Of a stretch of DNA of 64,000 nt, positions 35,943 through 43,415 are shown in pieces. Within the stretch, counting starts at the first letter, position 1; each line of letters starts with the position of its first letter. A model generated the notes under the pieces. It ran no database searches. It saw only the letters and a program-made list of their open reading frames with translations, and was not told where the DNA came from. Made by a program: the position numbers and the translations under genes. The DNA comes from DAITPV01 sp050692555 (GTDB taxonomy: Bacteria; Actinomycetota; UBA4738; CALAEC01), in contig JBOGVS010000001.1 of assembly GCA_050692555.1 (NCBI GenBank), forward strand, positions 1 to 64,000, given 5' to 3'.

Positions 35943-36272
35943 CTACAGGAGGTGGTGCCAGTGCCTCCGGTACGTGCGGTGCCGGTGCCGGTACCACCAG
36001 CTGTACCACGCGCTCTGCCCGGCCACGTCGCCGGTGAGGACCGGTCGGTCGGACTCGACCTGATCGACCTCGTCGGCGATCCCCAGCTCCTGGAGAGTCG
36101 CCTCCGGGTCCTTCATGTACTTGTCCTTGAACCCGGGGTCCTTGGATGCCGCGTCCAGGATCTTCTCCATCACCGCGTCCTGCCGCCGGTCGAACTCCTG
36201 CTGCGCGTCCTCCGGGATGGTCTGCGCACCGGCGGGCGGCTGGTCCTGCGGGCCCTGCGGTTGGTCGGCCAT
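35943..36272 (-). CDS. RiPP precursor peptide with cysteine-free Trp/Tyr/His/Arg-rich tail
   Basis: The 109-residue peptide has an acidic leader and an extremely basic aromatic tail. Residues about 22-64 (EKILDAASKDPGFKDKYM, then KDPEATLQELGI) look like NHLP/Nif11-type leaders, which often end 'DP.A.L.ELG'. The tail (87-109) contains four Trp (89, 92, 93, 105), three Tyr, five His and five Arg, with only Ser87, Ser91 and Thr100 as dehydratable residues in it; Ser74 and Thr80 lie just upstream. There is no Cys anywhere, so lanthionine cannot form. AGGAG (36281-36285) precedes the ATG by 8 nt. Its place in front of the synthetase makes a precursor role very likely. Confidence 0.82.
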   Translation of the reverse strand: MADQPQGPQDQPPAGAQTIPEDAQQEFDRRQDAVMEKILDAASKDPGFKDKYMKDPEATLQELGIADEVDQVESDRPVLTGDVAGQSAWYSWWYRHRHRTYRRHWHHLL

Positions 36273-36362
36273 TCAGTTGTCTCCTCTCGTGTCGGCCGAT
36301 CGTCCCCGACGGCCTCGCCGCTTCGCGAATCCCCTTCGGCGCCGTTGCCGTCTGCCGTGACT

Positions 36363-36392
36363 GTTCTACAGGCGACGGGGGAGTGCCATCAA
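36363..36392 (-). promoter_or_regulatory. Predicted promoter of the precursor gene
   Basis: On the minus strand TTGATG (36387-36392) and TAGAAC (36363-36368) are 18 nt apart. Transcription would start near 36356, leaving a leader of about 84 nt with an AGGAG site before ATG 36272. This would allow expression of the peptide apart from the upstream regulator genes. Confidence 0.45.
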
Positions 36393-36424
36393 TCAAGCCG
36401 TTGACCGGTCCACCGTTAAATCCG

Positions 36425-36450
36425 GGACACCTCGGGGACAAGTCCGGACA
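36425..36450. repeat. Three GGACA repeats in helical phase
   Basis: GGACA occurs at 36425, 36436 and 36446, spaced 11 and 10 bp, so all face one side of the DNA. The last copy joins the palindromes GTCCGGAC (36442-36449) and GACATGTC (36447-36454). They lie between the Crp gene and the precursor promoter, a fitting place for a regulator-binding array. Confidence 0.4.
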
Positions 36451-36452
36451 TG

Positions 36453-37151
36453 TCAGTTCTGCGCTCGCTTCTCCAGGCCGGCGGGGTCCCGGATCGTGAC
36501 GCGGTGGGCCCGGCTGATGGTGAGATATCCGCGCTTCTTGAACTCACCCAGCACCTGGTTCACGCGGACCCTCGACGCTCCGACCAGCCCGGCCAGGTCC
36601 GTCTGGTTCAGCGGGATCGGGATCAGCACGCCGCCGTCCGAACCGGGCCGGCCGTGCCGATCGGCCAAAGACAGCAGCTCATGGGCCACCCGGCCGATCA
36701 TGTCCATGGATGCCAGGGCCTGGACGTGCGCGTTGGCCTGGCGCATCCGGCCGGACATGATCTCCAGGAGGTTGCGGGTCATCACGGGATACTTCTGGAG
36801 GCAGGTCTCGAAGCTTTCCCGATCCATCCATAGCAGCGTGCAGTCCTCCAGGGTGATGACCGTGGCCGATCGTCCCCGCCCGTCGATCAGCCCCAGCTCT
36901 CCGAGTACCTCGCCCGGGCCCACCACCGCCACGACCACCTGGGTTCCATCGGGCAGGTCGATCTGGACCTTCAGGCTGCCCGAGAGCACCACGTACAGCA
37001 CGTGGGCGGGCTGATCCTGGATGATCACGAAGCTGGAAGGGGGCAGGATCTTCTCGTGCATCACCGCGGCGACCTCTTCGAGCTCCTCGGCCGAGAAGCC
37101 CCGGAACAGGGACACGTCGGCGAGTATGGTTCGGCCGCCGCGCTCCGGCAT
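36453..37151 (-). CDS. Crp/Fnr-family transcriptional regulator of the RiPP cluster
   Basis: The 232-residue protein has an N-terminal cNMP-type beta-roll (about residues 10-125, with PSSFVIIQDQPAHVLYVVLSGSLKV and GEVLGELGLIDGRGRSATVITLE), a dimer helix and a C-terminal winged HTH with LNQTDLAGLVGASRVRVNQVLGEFKKRGYLTI. The Gly-Glu pair and the Arg-Ser before ATV are in the positions used to bind cAMP in Crp. The ATG lies 5 nt after the protease stop, so the two genes are coupled. It probably controls the precursor promoter 60-100 bp downstream. Confidence 0.88.
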   Translation of the reverse strand: MPERGGRTILADVSLFRGFSAEELEEVAAVMHEKILPPSSFVIIQDQPAHVLYVVLSGSLKVQIDLPDGTQVVVAVVGPGEVLGELGLIDGRGRSATVITLEDCTLLWMDRESFETCLQKYPVMTRNLLEIMSGRMRQANAHVQALASMDMIGRVAHELLSLADRHGRPGSDGGVLIPIPLNQTDLAGLVGASRVRVNQVLGEFKKRGYLTISRAHRVTIRDPAGLEKRAQN

Positions 37152-37156
37152 CGGGC

Positions 37157-37999
37157 CTACCCGGCGGCTTCCTGCTCGCCGGCCGGCCGGGCGTTGGCCG
37201 CCAGGGCCTGGAGGATCGACTTGACCTGAAAGTTCGTGAGCCCGGGGTGCTTGCCCAGGATCCGAGCCACCAGGCCGGCGATGTGTGGAGTGGCGAAGCT
37301 GTTCCCGGTGGTGGTCATGTATCCGCCCTCTTTCCAGGCCACCCGAACGTCGATGCCGTAGGCCCCGAACTCCACCGGGGGTTCGGGGTTGTAATAGAAG
37401 AGGTCCGGGTCGGCCACCTCGTGGGAGGCCACGGAGATCACCGAGGCGTACATGGCCGGGAAGCTTCGCACCGGCATGTTGTTGGCCGAGGTCACCAGCA
37501 TCACGTTCTTGAAGTAGGCCTGGTCGGCCAGCTCGTGGAGCACCCCGAAGAACGCCTTCTTGGGAGTGGTAAGGCTGAGGTTGCACACCTGCATGCCGTT
37601 CTGGATGGCCCACCGCAGGCCGCCGGCGAACACGCTGCCCGTTCCCATCAGCGCCTTTCCCAGCACCCGGACGCTGTAGATCTCGCAATCGGGCGCCTGA
37701 GCGCGGATGATCCCGGCGCATGCCGTCCCGTGGCCGAACAGGTCCTCGTGGGGCTCGGTGTCGTAGGAGATGACCCCGTCCTTGTTCTCCGAGACCGCGC
37801 AGTATCCGGCCACCGCGCCGACCGCGGGGTGACCGGCCTCCACCCCGCTATCGACCACCGCCACCCTGACTCCCTTTCCGGTGCTCCCGCCCCACGCCCA
37901 CTCCGCGGTGATGTCCTGGAACGGGAGCATGCGTTCGACGGGCTGGAGGGCGTCGGGGGCGAACGGAGCGGACCAGCCGGGCCGGCTGGTGACCGTCAC
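37157..37999 (-). CDS. Subtilisin-like (S8) serine protease of the RiPP cluster
   Basis: This 280-residue protein is a compact subtilase with the full catalytic triad: Asp50 (AVVDSGVEAGHP), His90 (FGHGTACAGI) and Ser234 (TTGNSFATPHIAGL). The oxyanion Asn is in LVTSANNMP. There is no signal peptide, so it should act in the cytoplasm, which suits removal of a leader from a modified precursor. The GTG start overlaps the upstream stop as GTGA and follows GGAGG, a strong sign of translational coupling. Confidence 0.88.
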   Translation of the reverse strand: MTVTSRPGWSAPFAPDALQPVERMLPFQDITAEWAWGGSTGKGVRVAVVDSGVEAGHPAVGAVAGYCAVSENKDGVISYDTEPHEDLFGHGTACAGIIRAQAPDCEIYSVRVLGKALMGTGSVFAGGLRWAIQNGMQVCNLSLTTPKKAFFGVLHELADQAYFKNVMLVTSANNMPVRSFPAMYASVISVASHEVADPDLFYYNPEPPVEFGAYGIDVRVAWKEGGYMTTTGNSFATPHIAGLVARILGKHPGLTNFQVKSILQALAANARPAGEQEAAG

Positions 38000-38856
38000 T
38001 CCTCACCTCCGAAGGGGTCGGGGCGCGACCGGAGGAACTCGGCGAAGCTGCGAAGGATCTGCTGGCACACCTTGAGCTCGTGGTCTCCCTGCCAGGCGAT
38101 CTCCTGGACCAGGCTGGCCAGCTCCATGGTCTCCAGGTAAGAAGGCTCGTCCTCGATGGTGATCGCGTAGGTGGCTGACCGCCGGCGCTGCTCGGGTCCC
38201 AGCCCGGCTCCCGCAGCCACGTTGAGTGCGTCGGTGAGGAGAGGACCCAGGCGCTTGTACGTCCTGGTCAGCTCGATTGCGGCCGCGATCTGCCCGGCGA
38301 ACAGGCCCAGCATCTCCATGTCCTGCGCGGAGAACGAGTCGGTATCGGTCTTGTCCAGGAGCTGCAAGACCCCGATCACCCGGTCCTGGACGGACAGCGG
38401 AACGGCCACGATGTTCTTGGGCCGGTAGCCGATCCGCTCTCCGATCTCTGCCAGCACTCGCGGATCCTGCTCGGCGTCGGCCACGGCCATGGCCTGGCCG
38501 CTGACGGCCACCAGGCCGGCGATCCCCTGGCCCAGGGGGACACGGAGACCCTTGACCTCCTCGGCCTTGGGCCCCACGGCGATCTCGATGGACAGCTCTT
38601 CGGTGCGCTCCTTGATCGCATACAGCGAGGCGGAGTCGGCTCCCACGATCTGCATCGCCGTGCCGATCATCATCTCCAGCAGCCGGTCGCTCTTGACCGG
38701 AGAGCCGATGGTCCCTGCGGAGGTGGCCAAGACAAGCGCTCCTCGGAGGTCCTGGGCCGCGGTCTCCTGCTCGAGACGGTGCCGCAGCTCGTCGATCTCC
38801 TTGGCCTGCCGTTCGATGGTGGCTCGCGCTTCGGCTGGGGCCGCGTCTTCGCCCAT
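37996..38856 (-). CDS. GAF-domain protein at the head of the RiPP operon
   Basis: The 286-residue protein begins with a coiled-coil-like segment (ATIERQAKEIDELRHRLEQE, residues about 10-35), then a GAF domain (about 45-195: LLEMMIGTAMQIVGADSASLYAI, LRVPLGQGIAGLVAVSGQ, NIVAVPLSVQDRVIGVLQLL) and a helical end. GAF domains bind small ligands or cyclic nucleotides; here no output domain is visible. I chose ATG 38856 because GGGAGG is 6 nt upstream. An ATG at 38859 and a longer start at 38913 are less likely. It may sense the condition that switches on the cluster. Confidence 0.82.
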   Translation of the reverse strand: MGEDAAPAEARATIERQAKEIDELRHRLEQETAAQDLRGALVLATSAGTIGSPVKSDRLLEMMIGTAMQIVGADSASLYAIKERTEELSIEIAVGPKAEEVKGLRVPLGQGIAGLVAVSGQAMAVADAEQDPRVLAEIGERIGYRPKNIVAVPLSVQDRVIGVLQLLDKTDTDSFSAQDMEMLGLFAGQIAAAIELTRTYKRLGPLLTDALNVAAGAGLGPEQRRRSATYAITIEDEPSYLETMELASLVQEIAWQGDHELKVCQQILRSFAEFLRSRPDPFGGEE

Positions 38857-38953
38857 CATCTTCCTCCCGGAATTCCACACGCAGCGTAGCCGAACGCTGC
38901 CGACCGTCGCCATCGGCCCGGTCCCCTAGAATGAACCCGAGTTCGCGACTCTC

Positions 38954-41092
38954 GTGACCTGTTCTTCCTGTGGCTCTTCGGTGCCCGACGGGGCACGCTT
39001 CTGCCCCTCGTGCGGGGCTTCGCAGAACGCCCCAGCCCAGGAGGGGCAACGCCGCCAGACCCCGTTGGCGGGGGCCGACGAGCTCCGTCCGATCACCGCG
39101 CTGTTTGCCGACGTGGTCGGCTCCACCTCCCTCGGTGAACGGCTCTCGCCGGACGAGGTCAAGTCCCTCATCGGAGAGTGTGTCAGCCGGATGACTCATG
39201 CGGTCGAGGAGTACGGGGGCACGATTCAGGCCTACATGGGTGACGGGATCGCCGCCTACTTCGGCCTTCCGGCGGCCCACGAGGACGACGCTGAACGGGC
39301 TGCCCTGGCCGCACTCCGGATCCAGGAGGTGGTGCGGGAATACGCCCGCGACATCGCGGAGGCCTGGGGCATCACCGACTTCAACGTCCGGGTGGGGATC
39401 AACAGCGGACAGGTCGGGGTGGGCCTGGTCGGTGGAGCCAACCCGCAGGCGGTGGGACTGGGCGATGCCACGAACGTGGCTGCCCGGCTGCAATCGGCGA
39501 CCGAGCCGGGGACCACCGCGGTGGGCGACGCCACGGCCCGTCTGCTGGCCCACCAGTTCCTCCTGGAGTCCCTGGGAGAGGTGACGGTCAAGGGTCGCGA
39601 GGAACCGGTGCAGTGGTGGCGGCTGGTCGGCTCGCGAACGGAACAGGAGGTCTCCCGCACGCCATTGGTGGGCCGGGAGCGAGAGCTGGAGCGGCTCCGG
39701 GCCATGATCGGGGAGCTCGGCTCGGGACGCGGACAGATCCTGGAAGTTCTCGGCGACGTTGGGATCGGCAAGACCCGGCTGCTCACCGAGCTGCGGGACA
39801 TCGCCGGGGACCGGTTGACCTGGCTGGAGGGCCGGTGCATGTCTTACGGCAGCGAGCTCCTGTACGCGCCGTTCGTGGAGATGCTTCGAGAATGGCTGGG
39901 AGTGTCCGGCGGCGAAGCGGAAGTGGCCGTGCGTACCCGGCTGCGGGCTCGGCTGAACCAGTGCCTGGGCTCGCGGCTCCCCGAGGTCCTGCCGTTCCTG
40001 GGCCGCCTGCTGTCGGTCAAGCTGGAGCCCGACGCCGAGGCTCAGCTGGCCGAGGTCCGAGCCGAGGACATGGCCCGGCGCATCCGGGCGGCGTACCGAA
40101 CCTGGGTCGAGAGCCTCACCGAGCAGAGGCCACTGGTGGTGGCGGTGGAGGACCTGCACTGGGCGGATCCATCGACTCGCGAGCTGGCCGAGGACCTGCT
40201 GGAGGTCACCGATCGGGCCCCGCTGCTGCTGGCCACCACGTTCCGCAAGGACATGCAGTCCGAGGGTTGGAAGTTCCGGGTCCGGGTCCTGGCCGACTAC
40301 GCCCATCGTGCCGAGGAGCTGGAGCTGGGCCCGCTCTCCGCGGAGGACGCGGAGAAGATGGCCGACGCCCTGATCCCCGGGGGGCAGCTCGACCAGTGGA
40401 CCCGCAAGGCCATCGTGGACCGCGCGGAGGGCAACCCGCTGTACCTCGAGGAGCTGTTCCGCGGGCTGATCGAGTCCGGCGTCCTGGAGCGGCGGCGAAC
40501 CTGGACCCTGTCGGTCTCCAAGGATGATCTGTTGCCCCCGGCGCTGGAGAGCCTCCTGGTGGCCAGGATCGATCGGCTCCCTCCCGGTCCTCGTCGACTG
40601 GCCCAGGTGGCCTCGGTGGTGGGGAGGATGTTTCCGGTCCGGTTGTTGGAGCGGCTTGCCGACAGTCCCGACCTCGACGGCGACCTGGCGGTGCTCCTGC
40701 GGGCCGACATCATCCGGGAGCTCAGGCGTTATCCGGAGGTGGAGTACACGTTCCGCCACGGCCTGCTCCAGGAGGCCGCGCTGTCGACCCTGCCCCCGGC
40801 CACCCAGCGGGAGCTCTCCGGGACGGTGGCCTCGGTTGCCGAGGAGCTGTACGCGGCCACCATCGACGACCACCTCGAGCTGCTGGCCCACTACTGGACC
40901 CAGAGCCGTGATCTTCCCAAGGCGTTCGACTACCTGGAGCGAGCCGGCGCCAAGGCGGCCGCGCGCGGGGCTACCGAGCAGGCTCAGGAGATGTGGCGCC
41001 GGGCCCGGAAGATCGCGCGACGGTTGGGTGACGCGGCGGCCGAGGAGCGGCTGGCGGCCCGGCTCAGCGAGGCCGGGGCGGCCGCGGGCTAG
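38954..41092 (+). CDS. Zinc-ribbon / class III cyclase / AAA-type ATPase regulator
   Basis: The 712-residue protein starts with a zinc ribbon (CSSCGSSVPDGARFCPSCG, residues 3-21), then a CHD cyclase domain (about 45-210) with both metal Asp residues (FADVVGST, MGDGIAAYFG) and NVAARL Asn/Arg, so it looks active. A signalling ATPase follows (P-loop GDVGIGKTR, VEDLHWADPS) and a helical C-terminal region. It resembles the 13,982-17,348 gene in plan and is divergent from the RiPP operon by about 100 bp. It is a candidate source of cyclic nucleotide for the cluster's Crp and exporter. The start is GTG 38954. Confidence 0.88.
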   Translation: MTCSSCGSSVPDGARFCPSCGASQNAPAQEGQRRQTPLAGADELRPITALFADVVGSTSLGERLSPDEVKSLIGECVSRMTHAVEEYGGTIQAYMGDGIAAYFGLPAAHEDDAERAALAALRIQEVVREYARDIAEAWGITDFNVRVGINSGQVGVGLVGGANPQAVGLGDATNVAARLQSATEPGTTAVGDATARLLAHQFLLESLGEVTVKGREEPVQWWRLVGSRTEQEVSRTPLVGRERELERLRAMIGELGSGRGQILEVLGDVGIGKTRLLTELRDIAGDRLTWLEGRCMSYGSELLYAPFVEMLREWLGVSGGEAEVAVRTRLRARLNQCLGSRLPEVLPFLGRLLSVKLEPDAEAQLAEVRAEDMARRIRAAYRTWVESLTEQRPLVVAVEDLHWADPSTRELAEDLLEVTDRAPLLLATTFRKDMQSEGWKFRVRVLADYAHRAEELELGPLSAEDAEKMADALIPGGQLDQWTRKAIVDRAEGNPLYLEELFRGLIESGVLERRRTWTLSVSKDDLLPPALESLLVARIDRLPPGPRRLAQVASVVGRMFPVRLLERLADSPDLDGDLAVLLRADIIRELRRYPEVEYTFRHGLLQEAALSTLPPATQRELSGTVASVAEELYAATIDDHLELLAHYWTQSRDLPKAFDYLERAGAKAAARGATEQAQEMWRRARKIARRLGDAAAEERLAARLSEAGAAAG

Positions 41093-41098
41093 GGTCCC

Positions 41099-42253
41099 TT
41101 AGCCTCCCCCAGCGGGGAACCACTCCGGGTCGAAGTCGTTGGCCGGGTCGGTGGTGATTTGGGTCAGCCCGGAGCCATCCGCGTTGACCACGTAGATGTC
41201 GTCCTGACCGGTGGTGTCCCGGCTGGAGAAGGCGATCTTCGTTCCGTCCGGAGACCACGAGGGCCCGAAGTCCTCGCCCGGCGTGTCCACCAGCATGGTG
41301 ATGTTCGATCCGTCCGAGCTCATCACGTAGATGTCCCGCTTGCCGTCCACGTTGCTGGTGTAGGCGATCTGGGTCCCGTCGGGGGACCAGGCCGCGTCGC
41401 CGTCGTTCCCGGTCTGGAACGTGATGGCGCTCTGGTCCGAGCCGTCGGCACCCATCACGTGGATGTCGAAGTCGCCCAGCCGGTTGCTCTGGTAGGCGAT
41501 CTGGGATCCGTCCGGCGACCAGTCCGGGTTCCCGTCCCGCTTGGGATCCAAGGTCAGCAAGGTGTCGTCCGAGCCGTCGACGTCGATCACAGACACGTCG
41601 AAGTCGCCCGCCCGGTCGGTGGTGTAGGCGATCTGGGTCCCGTCCGGGGACCACGTGCTGCCCACGTCCGACGCGGTGTTGTCGGTGAGCTTGGTCCGGC
41701 CCGACCCGTCCGCGTTCATCACGTAGATGTCGGAGTCGCCGTCCTCGTCGCTGGACAGCGACAGGCGGGTTCCGTCGGCCGACCACGAAGGGCGCTCGTC
41801 GATGAACGTGTTGTTGGTGAGAGGAGCGACACCACTTCCGTCCTCGTTCATCAGGTAGATGTCGTAGTCGCCGTCCCGGTCGCTCATGAACACCAGGGTT
41901 CCGGGGCCGGGCTGGGCCGCCTGGCCATCCTGGCCGTCCGGTGGAATCGGGGGACCGTTCCCGTCACCGTCGTCCCCACCGAGCAGGAGGAAGGCGGCCA
42001 CCCCTCCTCCGCCCAGGACCACCACCCCGATGATCAGGCCGATGATCAGCGCGGTGTTCGTCTTCCTCGGGGGCGGCGGCCCTCCGGGCTGCTGGGCGGG
42101 GGGCCATGAAGGAGGCGGCTGTCCGGGCGGCGGCTGTCCGGGCGGCTGGGCCGGCGGCCACGAGGGCGGCTGCTGGCCCGGCGGTTGACCGGGGGGCGGT
42201 GGAGGAGGGGGCGGCGGGGGTGGCTGCCCCGGCGTCGTCGGGCGATCTCCCAT
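41099..42253 (-). CDS. Membrane-anchored TolB-like beta-propeller protein
   Basis: This 384-residue protein has a Pro-rich cytoplasmic N-terminus (residues 1-65, runs of PPPPPP and PPGQPP), one membrane helix (ALIIGLIIGVVVLGGGGVAAF, about 68-88) and an outer domain of six WD40-like/PD40 repeats of about 43 residues, each with 'W(S/A)PDGT.(I/L)AY.S...G..DIYVM..DGS'. Such propellers bind proteins or cell-wall parts. The ATG at 42253 directly follows a GTG at 42256; either may be used. It is divergent from the FHA gene. Confidence 0.82.
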   Translation of the reverse strand: MGDRPTTPGQPPPPPPPPPPPGQPPGQQPPSWPPAQPPGQPPPGQPPPSWPPAQQPGGPPPPRKTNTALIIGLIIGVVVLGGGGVAAFLLLGGDDGDGNGPPIPPDGQDGQAAQPGPGTLVFMSDRDGDYDIYLMNEDGSGVAPLTNNTFIDERPSWSADGTRLSLSSDEDGDSDIYVMNADGSGRTKLTDNTASDVGSTWSPDGTQIAYTTDRAGDFDVSVIDVDGSDDTLLTLDPKRDGNPDWSPDGSQIAYQSNRLGDFDIHVMGADGSDQSAITFQTGNDGDAAWSPDGTQIAYTSNVDGKRDIYVMSSDGSNITMLVDTPGEDFGPSWSPDGTKIAFSSRDTTGQDDIYVVNADGSGLTQITTDPANDFDPEWFPAGGG

Positions 42254-42328
42254 CACGAACTAGATACCACCATTCCGATCGGCCCGTAAAGTCTGGAGGG
42301 TAAGGCCCGTCGCACCGCCGAGCGATGC

Positions 42329-42334
42329 TAGGGT
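42329..42334 (+). promoter_or_regulatory. Leaderless -10 element of the first FHA gene
   Basis: TAGGGT ends 6 nt before GTG 42341, with no Shine-Dalgarno between. Confidence 0.45.
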
Positions 42335-42340
42335 CGCGCC

Positions 42341-42862
42341 GTGGCCGAGCTGAGCTTGGAGATCATCGAGGGTCCGGACGCCGGCCGGCGCATGGAGGTG
42401 AGCGGCACGCTGGAGATCGGCAGGGATCCCCGCGCGACCGTGGTGCTCCGGGACCCGCTGATCTCTCGCCGGCACGTCAGGCTCACCCCCGGCCGTGGCG
42501 TGGTCACCATCGAGGATCTGGGCTCATTGAACGGGACCTTCCTCAACGGCAATCAGCTGCACGGCCCCGCCGAGGCCGGCGCCGGTGACCAGGTCCTGGT
42601 GGGCGTGTCGGTTCTGCAGCTGCGGAGCACCCGGCAGGTCGCCGAGCGCCCGTCAGCGGCCCGCGCGGTTCCGCTGGGGCTGACCGCCTCGTCGCGGGAG
42701 CCCCTACCCCGGTCCGCCGCCTCCGATCCTCGCGCCCAGGCCGTGGCTCCCGGGCTTGAGGCCCTCCTGGACCGCAACACCAAGCGGCTAGCGCTCATCG
42801 CACCGCTGGCGATCGGGTCGCTGGCGGTGATGGTCCTGCTGATCTTCCTGGCAACCCGGTGA
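42341..42862 (+). CDS. FHA-domain membrane protein
   Basis: The 173-residue protein carries a phosphothreonine-binding FHA domain (about residues 5-95) with GTLEIGRDP, ISRRHVRL and LGSLNGTFLNG, the three usual motifs. A Ser/Ala/Pro linker leads to one C-terminal membrane helix (IAPLAIGSLAVMVLLIFL). It should hold a phosphopeptide-binding head near the membrane. A second FHA protein and a Ser/Thr kinase lie within 1.5 kb. GTG 42341 follows TAGGGT by 6 nt. Confidence 0.88.
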   Translation: MAELSLEIIEGPDAGRRMEVSGTLEIGRDPRATVVLRDPLISRRHVRLTPGRGVVTIEDLGSLNGTFLNGNQLHGPAEAGAGDQVLVGVSVLQLRSTRQVAERPSAARAVPLGLTASSREPLPRSAASDPRAQAVAPGLEALLDRNTKRLALIAPLAIGSLAVMVLLIFLATR

Positions 42863-42930
42863 CGGGGGTTCGGGGGGTGCTCGCCATTGATCCGCACCGT
42901 CGGGACATCACTCGGCGAGCGGACCCCTGA

Positions 42931-43413
42931 TTACCGGAAGGCGAAGTACAGGATCAGCAGGATCGCCGTCATCCCGATGGCCGCGAACGTCAGGATCACC
43001 GCCGTTTCGCTTCGCGTGGCCATGCTCCGCCGGACCAGGTGCGAGGGAGGGCGGAACAGCCCCGGTGGAGGAGCAGCAGTGGGCGCCGTCGCCGACGCCG
43101 CGGGCTGAGGCTCCGGCGGCACCGGGGGGCCGGCCAGCTCGACTCCGAGAGCGGTGTCGCCCACGCGGAGGGTCGAGCCGGCGGCCAGCCGGGCGGGCCC
43201 GGTCAGGCGGCGGCCGTCCACCCACGTCCCGTTCATCGAGCCGAGATCCTCGACCACCAGGCCCCCGTCCGCCGGGCGGACGGACGCGTGGTGTCGGGAC
43301 ACCTCGGGGTCGGGGAGGGTCAGCGACGCGGCGCCTCTGCCGATCACGACCTCCTCCACCACCTGGACGCGGAGGCCGGCCAGGGGCCCGTCCAGCACGA
43401 TGAGCGCCGGCAC
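42931..43413 (-). CDS. FHA-domain membrane protein paired with the Ser/Thr kinase
   Basis: The 160-residue protein has an FHA domain (VVIGRGAASLTLPD, VSRHHASVR, LGSMNGTWVDG) at about residues 15-85, a Pro/Ala linker and a C-terminal membrane helix (TAVILTFAAIGMTAILLILYF). The GTG start is 2 nt after the kinase stop, so the kinase and its probable phosphothreonine-binding partner are co-translated. It has the same plan as the neighbouring 42,341 gene on the other strand, and the two probably arose by duplication. Confidence 0.86.
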   Translation of the reverse strand: MPALIVLDGPLAGLRVQVVEEVVIGRGAASLTLPDPEVSRHHASVRPADGGLVVEDLGSMNGTWVDGRRLTGPARLAAGSTLRVGDTALGVELAGPPVPPEPQPAASATAPTAAPPPGLFRPPSHLVRRSMATRSETAVILTFAAIGMTAILLILYFAFR

Positions 43414-43415
43414 CG

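Noticed and set aside
38003..40891. A 962-codon minus-strand ORF across the cyclase-ATPase gene and into the GAF gene
   Set aside because: It has no domains and is antisense or out of frame to real genes.
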